Positions 6,572 to 12,762 of a stretch of DNA of 36,121 nucleotides are shown here, in pieces. The stretch lies in contig QAKE01000012.1 in assembly GCA_003343995.1 (NCBI GenBank), forward strand, positions 1 through 36,121, written 5' to 3'. Position 1 is the stretch's first letter; the number at the start of each line of letters is the position of its first letter. Below the pieces are notes generated by a model. The model made no database searches, was not told where the DNA came from, and saw nothing but the letters and a program-made list of their open reading frames with translations. The stretch comes from Bacillota bacterium. GTDB taxonomy: Bacteria; Bacillota; Clostridia; Christensenellales; Borkfalkiaceae. The position numbers and the translations under genes were made by a program.

Positions 6572-6790
6572 TTGAAAATCATCATTAAAACGCTCGACGA
6601 CGGCCGGATCGTCTCGGAGGTCACGGGCAAGGGCGAGGAGCTCCTCGCCGGTATTTCGACCCTGTGCGCCCACGCCGCGGAGCTGATGTCGGAAAGAGGA
6701 CTCTCCGCCGCCGCGGCGGAGGAGTTGATCTCGGCCGCCGCCACCTCGGGCGTCCGCTATGCAGAGGAGAGCGGGAGGGCGAGGCCGTGA
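6572..6790 (+). CDS. Small phage protein, 72 residues, unknown function
   Basis: It starts at a TTG (6572) after GGAGGAG, the only start giving a good ribosome binding site. The protein begins MKIIIKTLDDGRIVSEVTGKG, a short beta hairpin, followed by alanine-rich helices. The stop overlaps the next GTG. No family is recognised beyond a general likeness to small Clostridia phage proteins. Confidence 0.55.
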   Translation: MKIIIKTLDDGRIVSEVTGKGEELLAGISTLCAHAAELMSERGLSAAAAEELISAAATSGVRYAEESGRARP

Positions 6791-6978
6791 AAATCAGAAT
6801 AACGGACCATATCCCCGTGAGGGAGGAAATCCGCCCGAAAGAGGGCGAGGTCTACGAGGTGACGGACTACGACGACGGCCTCATACTCGGCCGGCGCGTC
6901 TATTTCGTCGAAGTGAACGGAAAGCGGGTCGGAGTGCTCCCGCGGGAGTGCGTAATCGTCCCGGAGGTGGAGGCATGA
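6787..6978 (+). CDS. Small beta-rich phage protein, 63 residues
   Basis: It starts at a GTG (6787) inside a GTGA overlap. The pattern VREEIRPKEGEVYEV followed by GRRVYFVEVNGKRVGVLPRECVIV suggests a small beta-barrel or SH3-like fold. Such proteins are frequent in phage early operons; function is unknown. Confidence 0.55.
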   Translation: MKIRITDHIPVREEIRPKEGEVYEVTDYDDGLILGRRVYFVEVNGKRVGVLPRECVIVPEVEA

Positions 6979-7160
6979 GGCCCCGCTCCTATTGGTGGAG
7001 GATCACCCCTCCGCCCGAGGTCGAGGGCGGGCCGGTCATAGTCTCCGGCCCGACGAAATACGAGGCGATTATCGCCGCCGCGAAAATTTGGGGCGCTCCA
7101 TGGTCGAAGATCGTCAAGATGTGCGCCTTTGAGCGGCTCGGGGAGGCGGCGGAGGAATGA
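6975..7160 (+). CDS. Small phage protein, 61 residues, unknown function
   Basis: It starts at the ATG at 6975 (ATGA overlap) and ends in another ATGA overlap. It reads MRPRSYWWRI, then VIVSGPTKYEAIIAAAKIWGAPWSKI, ending in a short acidic tail. The aromatic N-terminus followed by a helix is recognisable from small Clostridia phage proteins; no function can be assigned. Confidence 0.5.
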   Translation: MRPRSYWWRITPPPEVEGGPVIVSGPTKYEAIIAAAKIWGAPWSKIVKMCAFERLGEAAEE

Positions 7161-7390
7161 CGGACAAGCCGGCCGCGGCGGAGCGGGAGCTCCCGGAGGC
7201 TTGCCGGACCTGCGAAAGCCTCCATAAAAAATACGCCTCCCCTCTGTGTGAGGGGCGGCGGAGACGCCTCCGGGCCGCGGAGCTTTGGAGGAGGTTTCTC
7301 CCGATATGGCAACCTCCGCGCTCTTGGGAGTGCGACCTCCGCAAATATAGGACCGTGGAGGATATAGAACGAGAGGAGGAGAAAAATTGA
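7157..7390 (+). CDS. Small cysteine-containing phage protein, 77 residues
   Basis: It starts at the ATG at 7157 (ATGA overlap) and its stop overlaps a TTG start (TTGA). Cysteines occur as CRTCESLHKKY, then LCEG and ECDL, enough for one zinc site. The rest is rich in Arg and Glu. No family is recognised. Confidence 0.5.
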   Translation: MTDKPAAAERELPEACRTCESLHKKYASPLCEGRRRRLRAAELWRRFLPIWQPPRSWECDLRKYRTVEDIEREEEKN

Positions 7391-7710
7391 AACTCTATAA
7401 AACGAGATACCCGGCCGAAAGGCTGAATGTCCGATTTGTCCCAGCGCGGAGGGCCCTCCGTGTGGGAGCCAGGGGCGCGGCGGCATATTTCCGCCTCCCG
7501 TCCCTCTCCGCGGTCGTGGAGGCCGTCCTCGTGGTCGGCCTGACCGTGTGCCTTTTCCGCGTCGGCGTGGCCTACGCCTACGCGGAGCGGGGCTATTTCG
7601 CCCGCGGCGGGGAGTATATCCTCCTTACCATTCCGGGCCTCTATTACGCCGGGAAAAAGACGCTCATCGACTGGATCGCGGACCTCCGAGAATGGAGGGG
7701 CGGAAAGTGA
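7387..7710 (+). CDS. Small membrane protein, 107 residues
   Basis: It starts at a TTG (7387) with GAGGAGGAG just upstream. Residues about 40-58 (LSAVVEAVLVVGLTVCLFRVG) form one probable membrane helix, preceded by a basic segment, so the N-terminus is likely cytoplasmic. A second weaker hydrophobic stretch is YILLTIPGLYYAG at about 75-88. The stop overlaps the next GTG. Function is unknown. Confidence 0.55.
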   Translation: MKLYKTRYPAERLNVRFVPARRALRVGARGAAAYFRLPSLSAVVEAVLVVGLTVCLFRVGVAYAYAERGYFARGGEYILLTIPGLYYAGKKTLIDWIADLREWRGGK

Positions 7711-7859
7711 ACAAAAAGGACCCGTGTAAAGGGTGCATTTTCCGCGGGGGGGGGCCTCTCAATACCTGTGATTATATCCTCATAACAGGCCACCGCCGCC
7801 CTTGCCATCCGGGCGAGAACTGTACCATAAAAACGACGCGAAAGGAGAGCAAGAAATGA
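7707..7859 (+). CDS. Small phage zinc-binding protein, 50 residues
   Basis: It starts at a GTG (7707). PCKGCIFRGGG, CDYILITGHRRPCHPGENC matches a small phage family with four conserved cysteines (CxxC, then C and C) and an ILxTGxxRPC segment. It probably binds one zinc ion. The stop overlaps the next ATG. No function is known for the family. Confidence 0.6.
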   Translation: MNKKDPCKGCIFRGGGPLNTCDYILITGHRRPCHPGENCTIKTTRKESKK

Positions 7860-8119
7860 GGACCTATTACAAAGTGTGCCCCTTTTGCGGGGACCACCTC
7901 GACCCGGGCGAGCGGTGCGAGTGCCATAAAGGCGCGGACCACGCCACCGGCGCCGGCGCGGTGGAGCTCGGGAGGCTCGTCCCCGGCGAGCGGGCGATCC
8001 TCCGCCCGGACACCCCGGAGGCGGCTTTACACCGGGAGCGGCGGCCGGCCGTCCTCATGGCCGGGGTGGACCTTGCGAGCGGGAGGGATTTCACCGCATG
8101 GGGCCGCCCCGCGAAATGA
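7856..8119 (+). CDS. Phage zinc-ribbon-like protein, 87 residues
   Basis: It starts at the ATG at 7856 with GGAGAG upstream and overlaps the previous stop. The N-terminus KVCPFCGDHLDPGERCEC is a typical zinc ribbon (CxxC and CxC). The rest is basic with an Ala/Gly-rich middle. It is the last gene before the intergenic region holding the predicted small RNA and the replication gene. Confidence 0.6.
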   Translation: MRTYYKVCPFCGDHLDPGERCECHKGADHATGAGAVELGRLVPGERAILRPDTPEAALHRERRPAVLMAGVDLASGRDFTAWGRPAK

Positions 8120-8121
8120 AC

Positions 8122-8161
8122 AAAAAAAGAGCCCCCGACGCTTGACGAGAGCGCCGGGGGC
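8122..8161 (-). terminator. Intrinsic terminator of the predicted small RNA
   Basis: GCCCCCG (8131-8137) pairs with CGGGGGC (8155-8161) and CGCT (8139-8142) with AGCG (8150-8153), with one mismatch between. On the minus strand seven Ts follow (8128-8122). The T run exists only on the minus side, so it acts in that direction. Confidence 0.75.
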
Positions 8162-8190
8162 GCAACCGCCCGGAGGCTGATTGCTATACC
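8122..8190 (-). ncRNA. Predicted phage small antisense RNA, about 69 nt
   Basis: A complete transcription unit on the minus strand with no open reading frame: promoter (8225-8197), start near 8190, GC-rich hairpin (8161-8131) and seven Ts (8128-8122). The 5' end would read GGTATAGCAATCAGCCTCC. GGTATAGCAATC is the perfect complement of GATTGCTATACC in the translation starts of the genes at 1265 and 3150, and the following CTCC can pair with their Shine-Dalgarno GGAG. The lipoprotein mRNA (start 19878, minus) carries GGAGG-TGCTATACC, allowing 9 + 5 pairs. The RNA is also antisense to the leader of the HUH gene, where plasmid copy-number RNAs usually lie. Predicted from sequence only; expression is not shown. 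Confidence 0.65.
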
Positions 8191-8196
8191 GCTATC

Positions 8197-8225
8197 ATAA
8201 TACCACCCTCCGGGCCAAAATGCAA
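8197..8225 (-). promoter_or_regulatory. Promoter of the predicted small RNA
   Basis: On the minus strand TTGCAT (8225-8220) and TATTAT (8202-8197) are separated by exactly 17 bases. Counting seven bases onward puts the start at 8190, the first base of the seed GGTATAGC. Confidence 0.65.
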
Positions 8226-8256
8226 GGGCAAAAGCCCGAAAAAGGCGGTTTTTACT

Positions 8257-9009
8257 ATGCAGAGAGTAAAAAGGCGCACATTCTCGGGGGTGGTATGCGA
8301 GCAAGAGGTTTTCACGATCTCCGACCGCGCCGCGAGGGACCTCAAAAAGGCGGAGCCCCGCCCACGCTTTAAGAGCGAGTCGGAGCGGGCCGCCCATCGG
8401 CTCGGGATTTCGCGGCGGAAACACGCCCGCCTCATAAATGAGAACTACGGACCGACCTCCCTATATTCGACCCTCACCTTTGACAATGAGAACGAGGTCC
8501 ACACATTCCGAGAGGCCCGCCGCCTCCGGGACAATTTCGTCCGCCGTTTGCAGTACCACGCCCCGGGGGCGAAAATCAATATTTACATGGGTCGCGGGAA
8601 ACACACGAGCCGGATACATCTCCACATGATTTCGGAGGGCGTCCCGGAGGAGCTGATCCGGGAGCTTTGGGGCATGGGCGAGATCGTGCGGATCGAGCAC
8701 CTCCGAGAACACAATTATTATAACGGCGTCGATTATGGCCGGGATTATACCGGCCTCGCAAATTACCTTTTCGACCATTGGACGCCGGAACAGGGCGGCC
8801 ACCGCTGGAAAGCTACGCGGAACCTCCGCAAGCCGGAGCGGGAGACGCCGACCGTCGTCAAACGGAATTATACAGAGTCCCGCCCTCCGAGGGCGCCGAA
8901 AGGCTATATCCTCGTCGAGGCCCGGGCCACGAAATGGGGCTACCTATATTATAAATATGTGCTGGAACCGCCGAAACGCGAACGCCGCCGAAAACGGGCC
9001 GCGGAGTGA
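8257..9009 (+). CDS. HUH-type replication initiator (REP_ORF2-G2P-like)
   Basis: 250 residues. LTFDNEN (73-79) fits HUH motif 1, IHLHMISEG (120-128) carries the metal-binding H-hydrophobic-H pair (His121, His123), and GLANYLFDHW holds the likely nicking tyrosine Tyr170. These match the G2P/ORF2 replication-associated group of rolling-circle endonucleases, which nick one DNA strand and become attached to its 5' end. The C-terminus is very basic. It would start rolling-circle-type replication of the excised phage; no DNA polymerase, helicase or primase gene is seen in the prophage. The ATG at 8257 has only a weak site (AAAGGCGG). Its leader is overlapped by the antisense small RNA, as in rolling-circle plasmids. 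It could alternatively serve in transfer or packaging. Confidence 0.75.
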   Translation: MQRVKRRTFSGVVCEQEVFTISDRAARDLKKAEPRPRFKSESERAAHRLGISRRKHARLINENYGPTSLYSTLTFDNENEVHTFREARRLRDNFVRRLQYHAPGAKINIYMGRGKHTSRIHLHMISEGVPEELIRELWGMGEIVRIEHLREHNYYNGVDYGRDYTGLANYLFDHWTPEQGGHRWKATRNLRKPERETPTVVKRNYTESRPPRAPKGYILVEARATKWGYLYYKYVLEPPKRERRRKRAAE

Positions 9010-9082
9010 TCGGCAATATATAGCCTTGTAAATGCGTAAAGTTTGGGGACGAAACCCTCCCCCTCGAAAGGAGTCGGCAGAA

Positions 9083-9484
9083 ATGAACATTAACGAGCTC
9101 GCAAAAGAGGCCCACGCGAACGCGGTCTATCTCGGGAAGTGGGACAAGCCGCCCACGCTCCCGGAGGTCCTTTGTCTGATCCATGCGGAGCTGTCCGAGG
9201 CGCTCCGGGAATACGAGGAGGGAAATCCGCTCGTTTATGGGACCTGCGCCCTCGCCGCGGAGGACTGTCAATATTCCGGCGTGTGTGACCGTGTGGGCCG
9301 GCCGGGAGCGGACGGCATAGAGGGCCCTTGCAAGCCGGAGGGCGTGGCCGTGGAGCTGGCCGATGTGATACTCCAAACGCTGGACCTCATGGCCGCCCTC
9401 GGCGTCGATGTGGACGCGGTCGTCATGGCAAAGCACCGATACAACCTCGACCGGCGCGACCGGGGCGAGGACGGCGGAGAATAA
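9083..9484 (+). CDS. MazG-like nucleotide pyrophosphohydrolase
   Basis: 133 residues from the ATG at 9083 (AAAGGAG upstream). HAELSEALREYEEG supplies the ExxE helix and GVAVELADVILQTLDL the ExxD helix, the four acidic metal ligands of all-alpha NTP pyrophosphatases of the MazG type. Such phage enzymes cleave nucleoside triphosphates or (p)ppGpp. Between the two helices is an unusual insertion with four cysteines (GTCALAAEDCQYSGVC ... GPCKPEG), absent from ordinary short MazG proteins and possibly a metal site. It lies between the replication gene and the late activator. Confidence 0.75.
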   Translation: MNINELAKEAHANAVYLGKWDKPPTLPEVLCLIHAELSEALREYEEGNPLVYGTCALAAEDCQYSGVCDRVGRPGADGIEGPCKPEGVAVELADVILQTLDLMAALGVDVDAVVMAKHRYNLDRRDRGEDGGE

Positions 9485-9506
9485 CGAGAGGGGAGGAAAC
9501 CGGCCC

Positions 9507-9950
9507 ATGATAAACTATTTCAAGGCCGCGGAGAGGACACTCTCCAACCGGGGGACCCTCGAGAGGGCCCTCGAGAACTTGAAACGGCGGCGGGAGCAGG
9601 TCATACGGAGAGGGGCCCCGCGGGGATTACAGTCGACGGACTACTCCCGCCCCTATGTGTCCGGGGGCGGAGCAAACGACGCCCTCTCGGATTGCCTCGA
9701 GCTGGCAGAGATAGAGCGGGAGATCGCCACCACCCGGGAGACCGTGGAGGAGATCGACCGCGTCCTCGCCCAGCTCGACAAGGCGGACGCGACCATCCTC
9801 CGGGCGTGGTATATCGAGGGCCGGCCGAAAGAGGAGATCGCGGCCTCTCTCGCCTACTCCTCCCGCGCCTCGGTGTACGACCTCCGAAACAAGGCCGTCT
9901 CTGCCTTTGCGCTCTTGTACTTTGGGGCCGGAGCCCTGTCCTCCACCTGA
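9507..9950 (+). CDS. Sigma-factor-like phage late transcription regulator
   Basis: 147 residues. The N-terminal two thirds is a long charged coiled coil (RTLSNRGTLERALENLKRRRE ... ELAEIEREIATTRETVEEI in part), and the C-terminus DATILRAWYIEGRPKEEIAASLAYSSRASVYDLRNKAVSAFALLYFG resembles a sigma region 4 helix-turn-helix. This arrangement is typical of ArpU/RinA-like or DUF1492-like regulators encoded just before HNH and terminase genes, which activate the late operon. The ATG at 9507 has GGGGAGG upstream. A candidate late promoter follows within 60 bases. Confidence 0.65.
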   Translation: MINYFKAAERTLSNRGTLERALENLKRRREQVIRRGAPRGLQSTDYSRPYVSGGGANDALSDCLELAEIEREIATTRETVEEIDRVLAQLDKADATILRAWYIEGRPKEEIAASLAYSSRASVYDLRNKAVSAFALLYFGAGALSST

Positions 9951-9973
9951 CCCGCCCCGGCCGATTGAAAAAA

Positions 9974-10009
9974 GTCTATACAGACAAAACCGTTTTCCCG
10001 TGGTATTCT
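9974..10009 (+). promoter_or_regulatory. Candidate late promoter (extended -10)
   Basis: TGGTATTCT at 10001-10009 is an extended -10. The -35 position (9981-9986, CAGACA) is weak, as expected for an activated promoter, with 17 bases between. GTCTATACAGAC (9974-9985), with GTCT/AGAC arms, overlaps the -35 and may be the site of the activator encoded just upstream. Confidence 0.45.
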
Positions 10010-10137
10010 GATAGCGTGAAAGAGGGCGGAGATAATCCGTCGCCGAGCGTCCTACACGGTCGAGGGCTTGCGTTCCTGCGTGGGCTCGTTCGGGATCGTG
10101 CGGGGCGCCTCTTTCGCGCCCGGTCGGAGGTGGAGCT

Positions 10138-10437
10138 ATGAGGGACTTTGCCCGGGCGTTCTATCTCTCGGCAGAGTGGCGGAGAGTTAGGGCGTACATC
10201 GTGGAGCGGGACGCCGGCCTCTGCGTCAAGTGCGGGAGGCCCGGGGAAATCGTCCACCACAAAACACACTTGACGCCGGAGAATATCAACGATCCGTTGG
10301 TCGCATTGGGCGAGGACAATCTCGAGTTACTTTGTCGAGAGTGTCACGGCCTCGAGCACACGACGGACGCGGCCACGGCGGAGGGGCTCGTGTTCGACGA
10401 GGAGGGAAACCTTGTCGAGCGCGAGCTCTTGTCATAG
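10138..10437 (+). CDS. HNH endonuclease next to terminase
   Basis: 99 residues. CVKCGRPGEIVHHKTHLTP, NLELLCRECHGLEH carry two CxxC zinc pairs, the HH of the HNH active site and the conserved Asn and final His. This is the small phage HNH family encoded beside the terminase genes; in cos phages such as HK97 and phi12-like phages it works with the terminase for cos cleavage. The ATG at 10138 has GGAGG nearby (CGGAGGTGGAGCT). It is the first confident gene of the late operon. Confidence 0.9.
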   Translation: MRDFARAFYLSAEWRRVRAYIVERDAGLCVKCGRPGEIVHHKTHLTPENINDPLVALGEDNLELLCRECHGLEHTTDAATAEGLVFDEEGNLVERELLS

Positions 10438-10717
10438 ATTGCAAGGCTTGAGGCTTTGGGCTTTAGCTTTGCGGGAGCGAGGCGAAAGGCTCGAGCGTGA
10501 CCGGGCCGGCCTCGATATTTTTTATCTCGTGAGAGAAATCGCGGCGCGAAATGATTTCTCGCGGCGGCGGTCGCCGGCTTTGCGGCGCCAAACCCTCCCC
10601 CCCACCTCGAGGGGGCGGGGGGACCTGTTCCGAACCGTTTTCCACCCAAGTTTAGAACCCCCCGGGCGCGTATATGAGGGGGGGTAAAGCCCCGCGGAGA
10701 GGAGGTTTATACATCTA
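10438..10717. other. Intergenic region before terminase, candidate cos site
   Basis: 280 bases with no convincing gene. It holds a hairpin GAGAAATC/GATTTCTC (10533-10560), repeated GGCTTTG-like words (10445-10475), and CCCCCC (10658-10663) facing GGGGGGG (10678-10684) around GGGCGCGTATATGA. Its position between an HNH gene and the small terminase gene, and the symmetrical C/G runs, fit a cos or packaging site. The exact cut cannot be read from sequence. Confidence 0.4.
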
Positions 10718-11107
10718 ATGGCAAAAGCGAAAAAAACATATGAAAGCCTCTCAACCCCCGACAAAATCGAGGTAAAAAAGCGAAAGATTAAAAAACTTTT
10801 CAAGGATTTGTCCTCCGAAAAAATGCAGTTTGCCGAGGGCCTGATCTATCAATTCGCCGTTGCGAGTGTCACTCTCGAGCGCCTCGTCGACGAGATCAAC
10901 AGCGGCGAGGTGATCGAGGATTTCCGGCAAGGGGCCCAAACCCTCCGCCGCGAAAATCCAGCCCTCAAGAGCTACAACACGACGATAAAGTCCTTTACCG
11001 CCTTGTCGAAATCCCTCCTCGACCTCCTCCCGGAGAAAACCCAAAAACAGGCCGGCGAGGAGCTTATGAATTTTGCGACAAAGCCCCCGGGAGTTGGTGG
11101 GTCGTGA
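10718..11107 (+). CDS. Terminase small subunit (P27-like)
   Basis: 129 residues. The basic N-terminus (MAKAKKTYESLSTPDKIEVK) is followed by helices and the conserved-looking KSYNTTIKSFTALSKSLLDLLP segment seen in small terminases encoded next to HK97-type large subunits. It would recognise the packaging site on phage DNA and present it to the large subunit. The ATG at 10718 has AGAGGAGG upstream. Its stop overlaps the GTG of the large subunit gene, giving translational coupling. Assignment relies on both position and sequence. Confidence 0.8.
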   Translation: MAKAKKTYESLSTPDKIEVKKRKIKKLFKDLSSEKMQFAEGLIYQFAVASVTLERLVDEINSGEVIEDFRQGAQTLRRENPALKSYNTTIKSFTALSKSLLDLLPEKTQKQAGEELMNFATKPPGVGGS

Positions 11108-12756
11108 ACTATGTCCTCGAGTATTGGGAGGCCATAGAGAGCGGCCGCGTCGTGGCCCCGCGGCGGGTGCGGGCCGTTTACGAGCGCCTCGCCCGCGAAA
11201 TCCGGGAGCCGGACCCGGCCTCCCCGTACTATTTCGACGAGGCGGCCGGAGAGCGGCCGATCCTGTTCGCCGAGAGGTTTTGCAAACAGTCTCAAGGGCT
11301 GATCGGAGCGCCCCTCCGGCTCGAGCTTTTCCAAAAGGCATTTATTCAAGCCCTTTTCGGCTTTTTGGAGCGGGAGACAGGTTTCCGGCGATACCGGGAG
11401 ACGATGTTTCTCGTCGGCCGAAAGAACGGAAAGACAACCCTCCTCGCGGCAATCGCGCTCTATATGCTGATCGCCGACTATGAGGGCGCGGCGGAGGTCT
11501 ACTCGGTCGCCACCAAGCGCGACCAAGCGAAAAAGATATTGACCGAGGCCGTCAACATGGTAAAACAGTCGCCGGAGCTCCGAGCCGTACTGAAAAAGCG
11601 GCGGAATGACCTCTATTTCCCGGCGACCGCCTCGATCTTTGAGGCCCTCGCCTCCGACTCGAACACCCTCGACGGCCTCAACTCTCACGCCGTCATAATC
11701 GACGAGCTCCACGCGATAAAGGACCGGGCCCTCTACGAGGTTATGAAACAATCGACCTCCTCGCGCCGGCAACCCCTCGTTGTTATGATTACCACCGCGG
11801 GGACCGTCCGAGAGAGCGTTTTCGACTCGCTCTATGAGATCGCCTCCGAGATCGCGGACGGCGTCCGGGAGGAGCCGACTTTCCTCCCGGTCCTCTACGA
11901 GCTGGACGCCCGCGAGGAGTGGACGGACCCGACGAAGTGGGAAAAGGCAAACCCCGGCCTCGGGACGATAAAGCAATACAAGACCCTCTCGTCGTTTGTC
12001 GAGCGGGCCAAGACCTCCCCCGACGACCTCCCCGGCGTCCTGTGTAAGGACTTCAATATTCGAGAGGTCGCCGCGACCGTGTGGCTATCCTACGAGGCCA
12101 TAAAGAGCGATCTCCGCTTTGAGCTCAAAGATGTTTATAACACATACGCGGTCGGCGGGTGCGACCTCTCGGCCACGACGGACCTCACCGCGGCGACGCT
12201 CCTCATACGCAAGCCGAACGACCCGGTCGTCTATGTGGTGCAACAGTATTTCCTCCCGGAAAAGCGAGTCGAGCACCTCGAGGAGAAGAACACCAACGAG
12301 GCCCCATATAGGATATGGGCCGAGCGGGGCCTCCTCACGATATGCCCGGGGAACCGCGTCAATTATTCCATGGTGACGGAATGGTTTTGCGAAATGCGGG
12401 ACAAGTGGAAAATCGACGCGATAAAGGTCGGCTATGACCGGGCCCTCGCTGGATATTGGGTCGACGAGATGAAATCAAACGGCTTTGACATGGAGGCCGT
12501 GGCACAAGGCCCCTACACATGGAGTCAACCCATGCGGGAAATGGGGGCCGCCCTCGAGGCGAAAACGGTCAACTACAACGGGAACCCCGTCCTCGTGTGG
12601 TGTCTCACGAATACGGGAGTCAAGAAATCCGGGATAAACAATATCCAGCCGATAAAGATCACCGACAAGCGCCGGATCGACGGGACCGTCTCGCTCCTCA
12701 ATGCGTGGGTGATCTATGTCAAATATTACGAAACTTTCATGTATTCTGTGGGGTGA
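11104..12756 (+). CDS. Terminase large subunit
   Basis: 550 residues from the GTG at 11104. Walker A is GRKNGKTT (105-112) with the adjacent MFLV strand, and Walker B is VIIDELH (197-203), followed by ITTAG (motif III). The C-terminal nuclease domain begins near GGCDLSATTDLTAATLLI, whose aspartates fit the RNase H-like metal site; YDRALAGYW is another conserved block. It is the ATP-driven motor and nuclease that packages DNA into the prohead. Length and motifs fit the HK97/phage-terminase-1 group, consistent with the cos-type neighbourhood. Confidence 0.95.
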   Translation: MNYVLEYWEAIESGRVVAPRRVRAVYERLAREIREPDPASPYYFDEAAGERPILFAERFCKQSQGLIGAPLRLELFQKAFIQALFGFLERETGFRRYRETMFLVGRKNGKTTLLAAIALYMLIADYEGAAEVYSVATKRDQAKKILTEAVNMVKQSPELRAVLKKRRNDLYFPATASIFEALASDSNTLDGLNSHAVIIDELHAIKDRALYEVMKQSTSSRRQPLVVMITTAGTVRESVFDSLYEIASEIADGVREEPTFLPVLYELDAREEWTDPTKWEKANPGLGTIKQYKTLSSFVERAKTSPDDLPGVLCKDFNIREVAATVWLSYEAIKSDLRFELKDVYNTYAVGGCDLSATTDLTAATLLIRKPNDPVVYVVQQYFLPEKRVEHLEEKNTNEAPYRIWAERGLLTICPGNRVNYSMVTEWFCEMRDKWKIDAIKVGYDRALAGYWVDEMKSNGFDMEAVAQGPYTWSQPMREMGAALEAKTVNYNGNPVLVWCLTNTGVKKSGINNIQPIKITDKRRIDGTVSLLNAWVIYVKYYETFMYSVG

Positions 12757-12762
12757 TAGACT

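Noticed and set aside
8171..8190. A plus-strand third copy of the repeated translation start (GGAGG, GATTGCTATACC)
   Set aside because: No start codon follows at the right distance and no frame continues. The promoter and terminator on the minus strand fit a small RNA better, although an origin from a duplicated start region is possible.
10017..10141. A 41-codon frame beginning at a GTG just before the HNH gene
   Set aside because: It has no ribosome binding site, its start coincides with the predicted transcription start, and its sequence is not recognisable. It may be only a leader.
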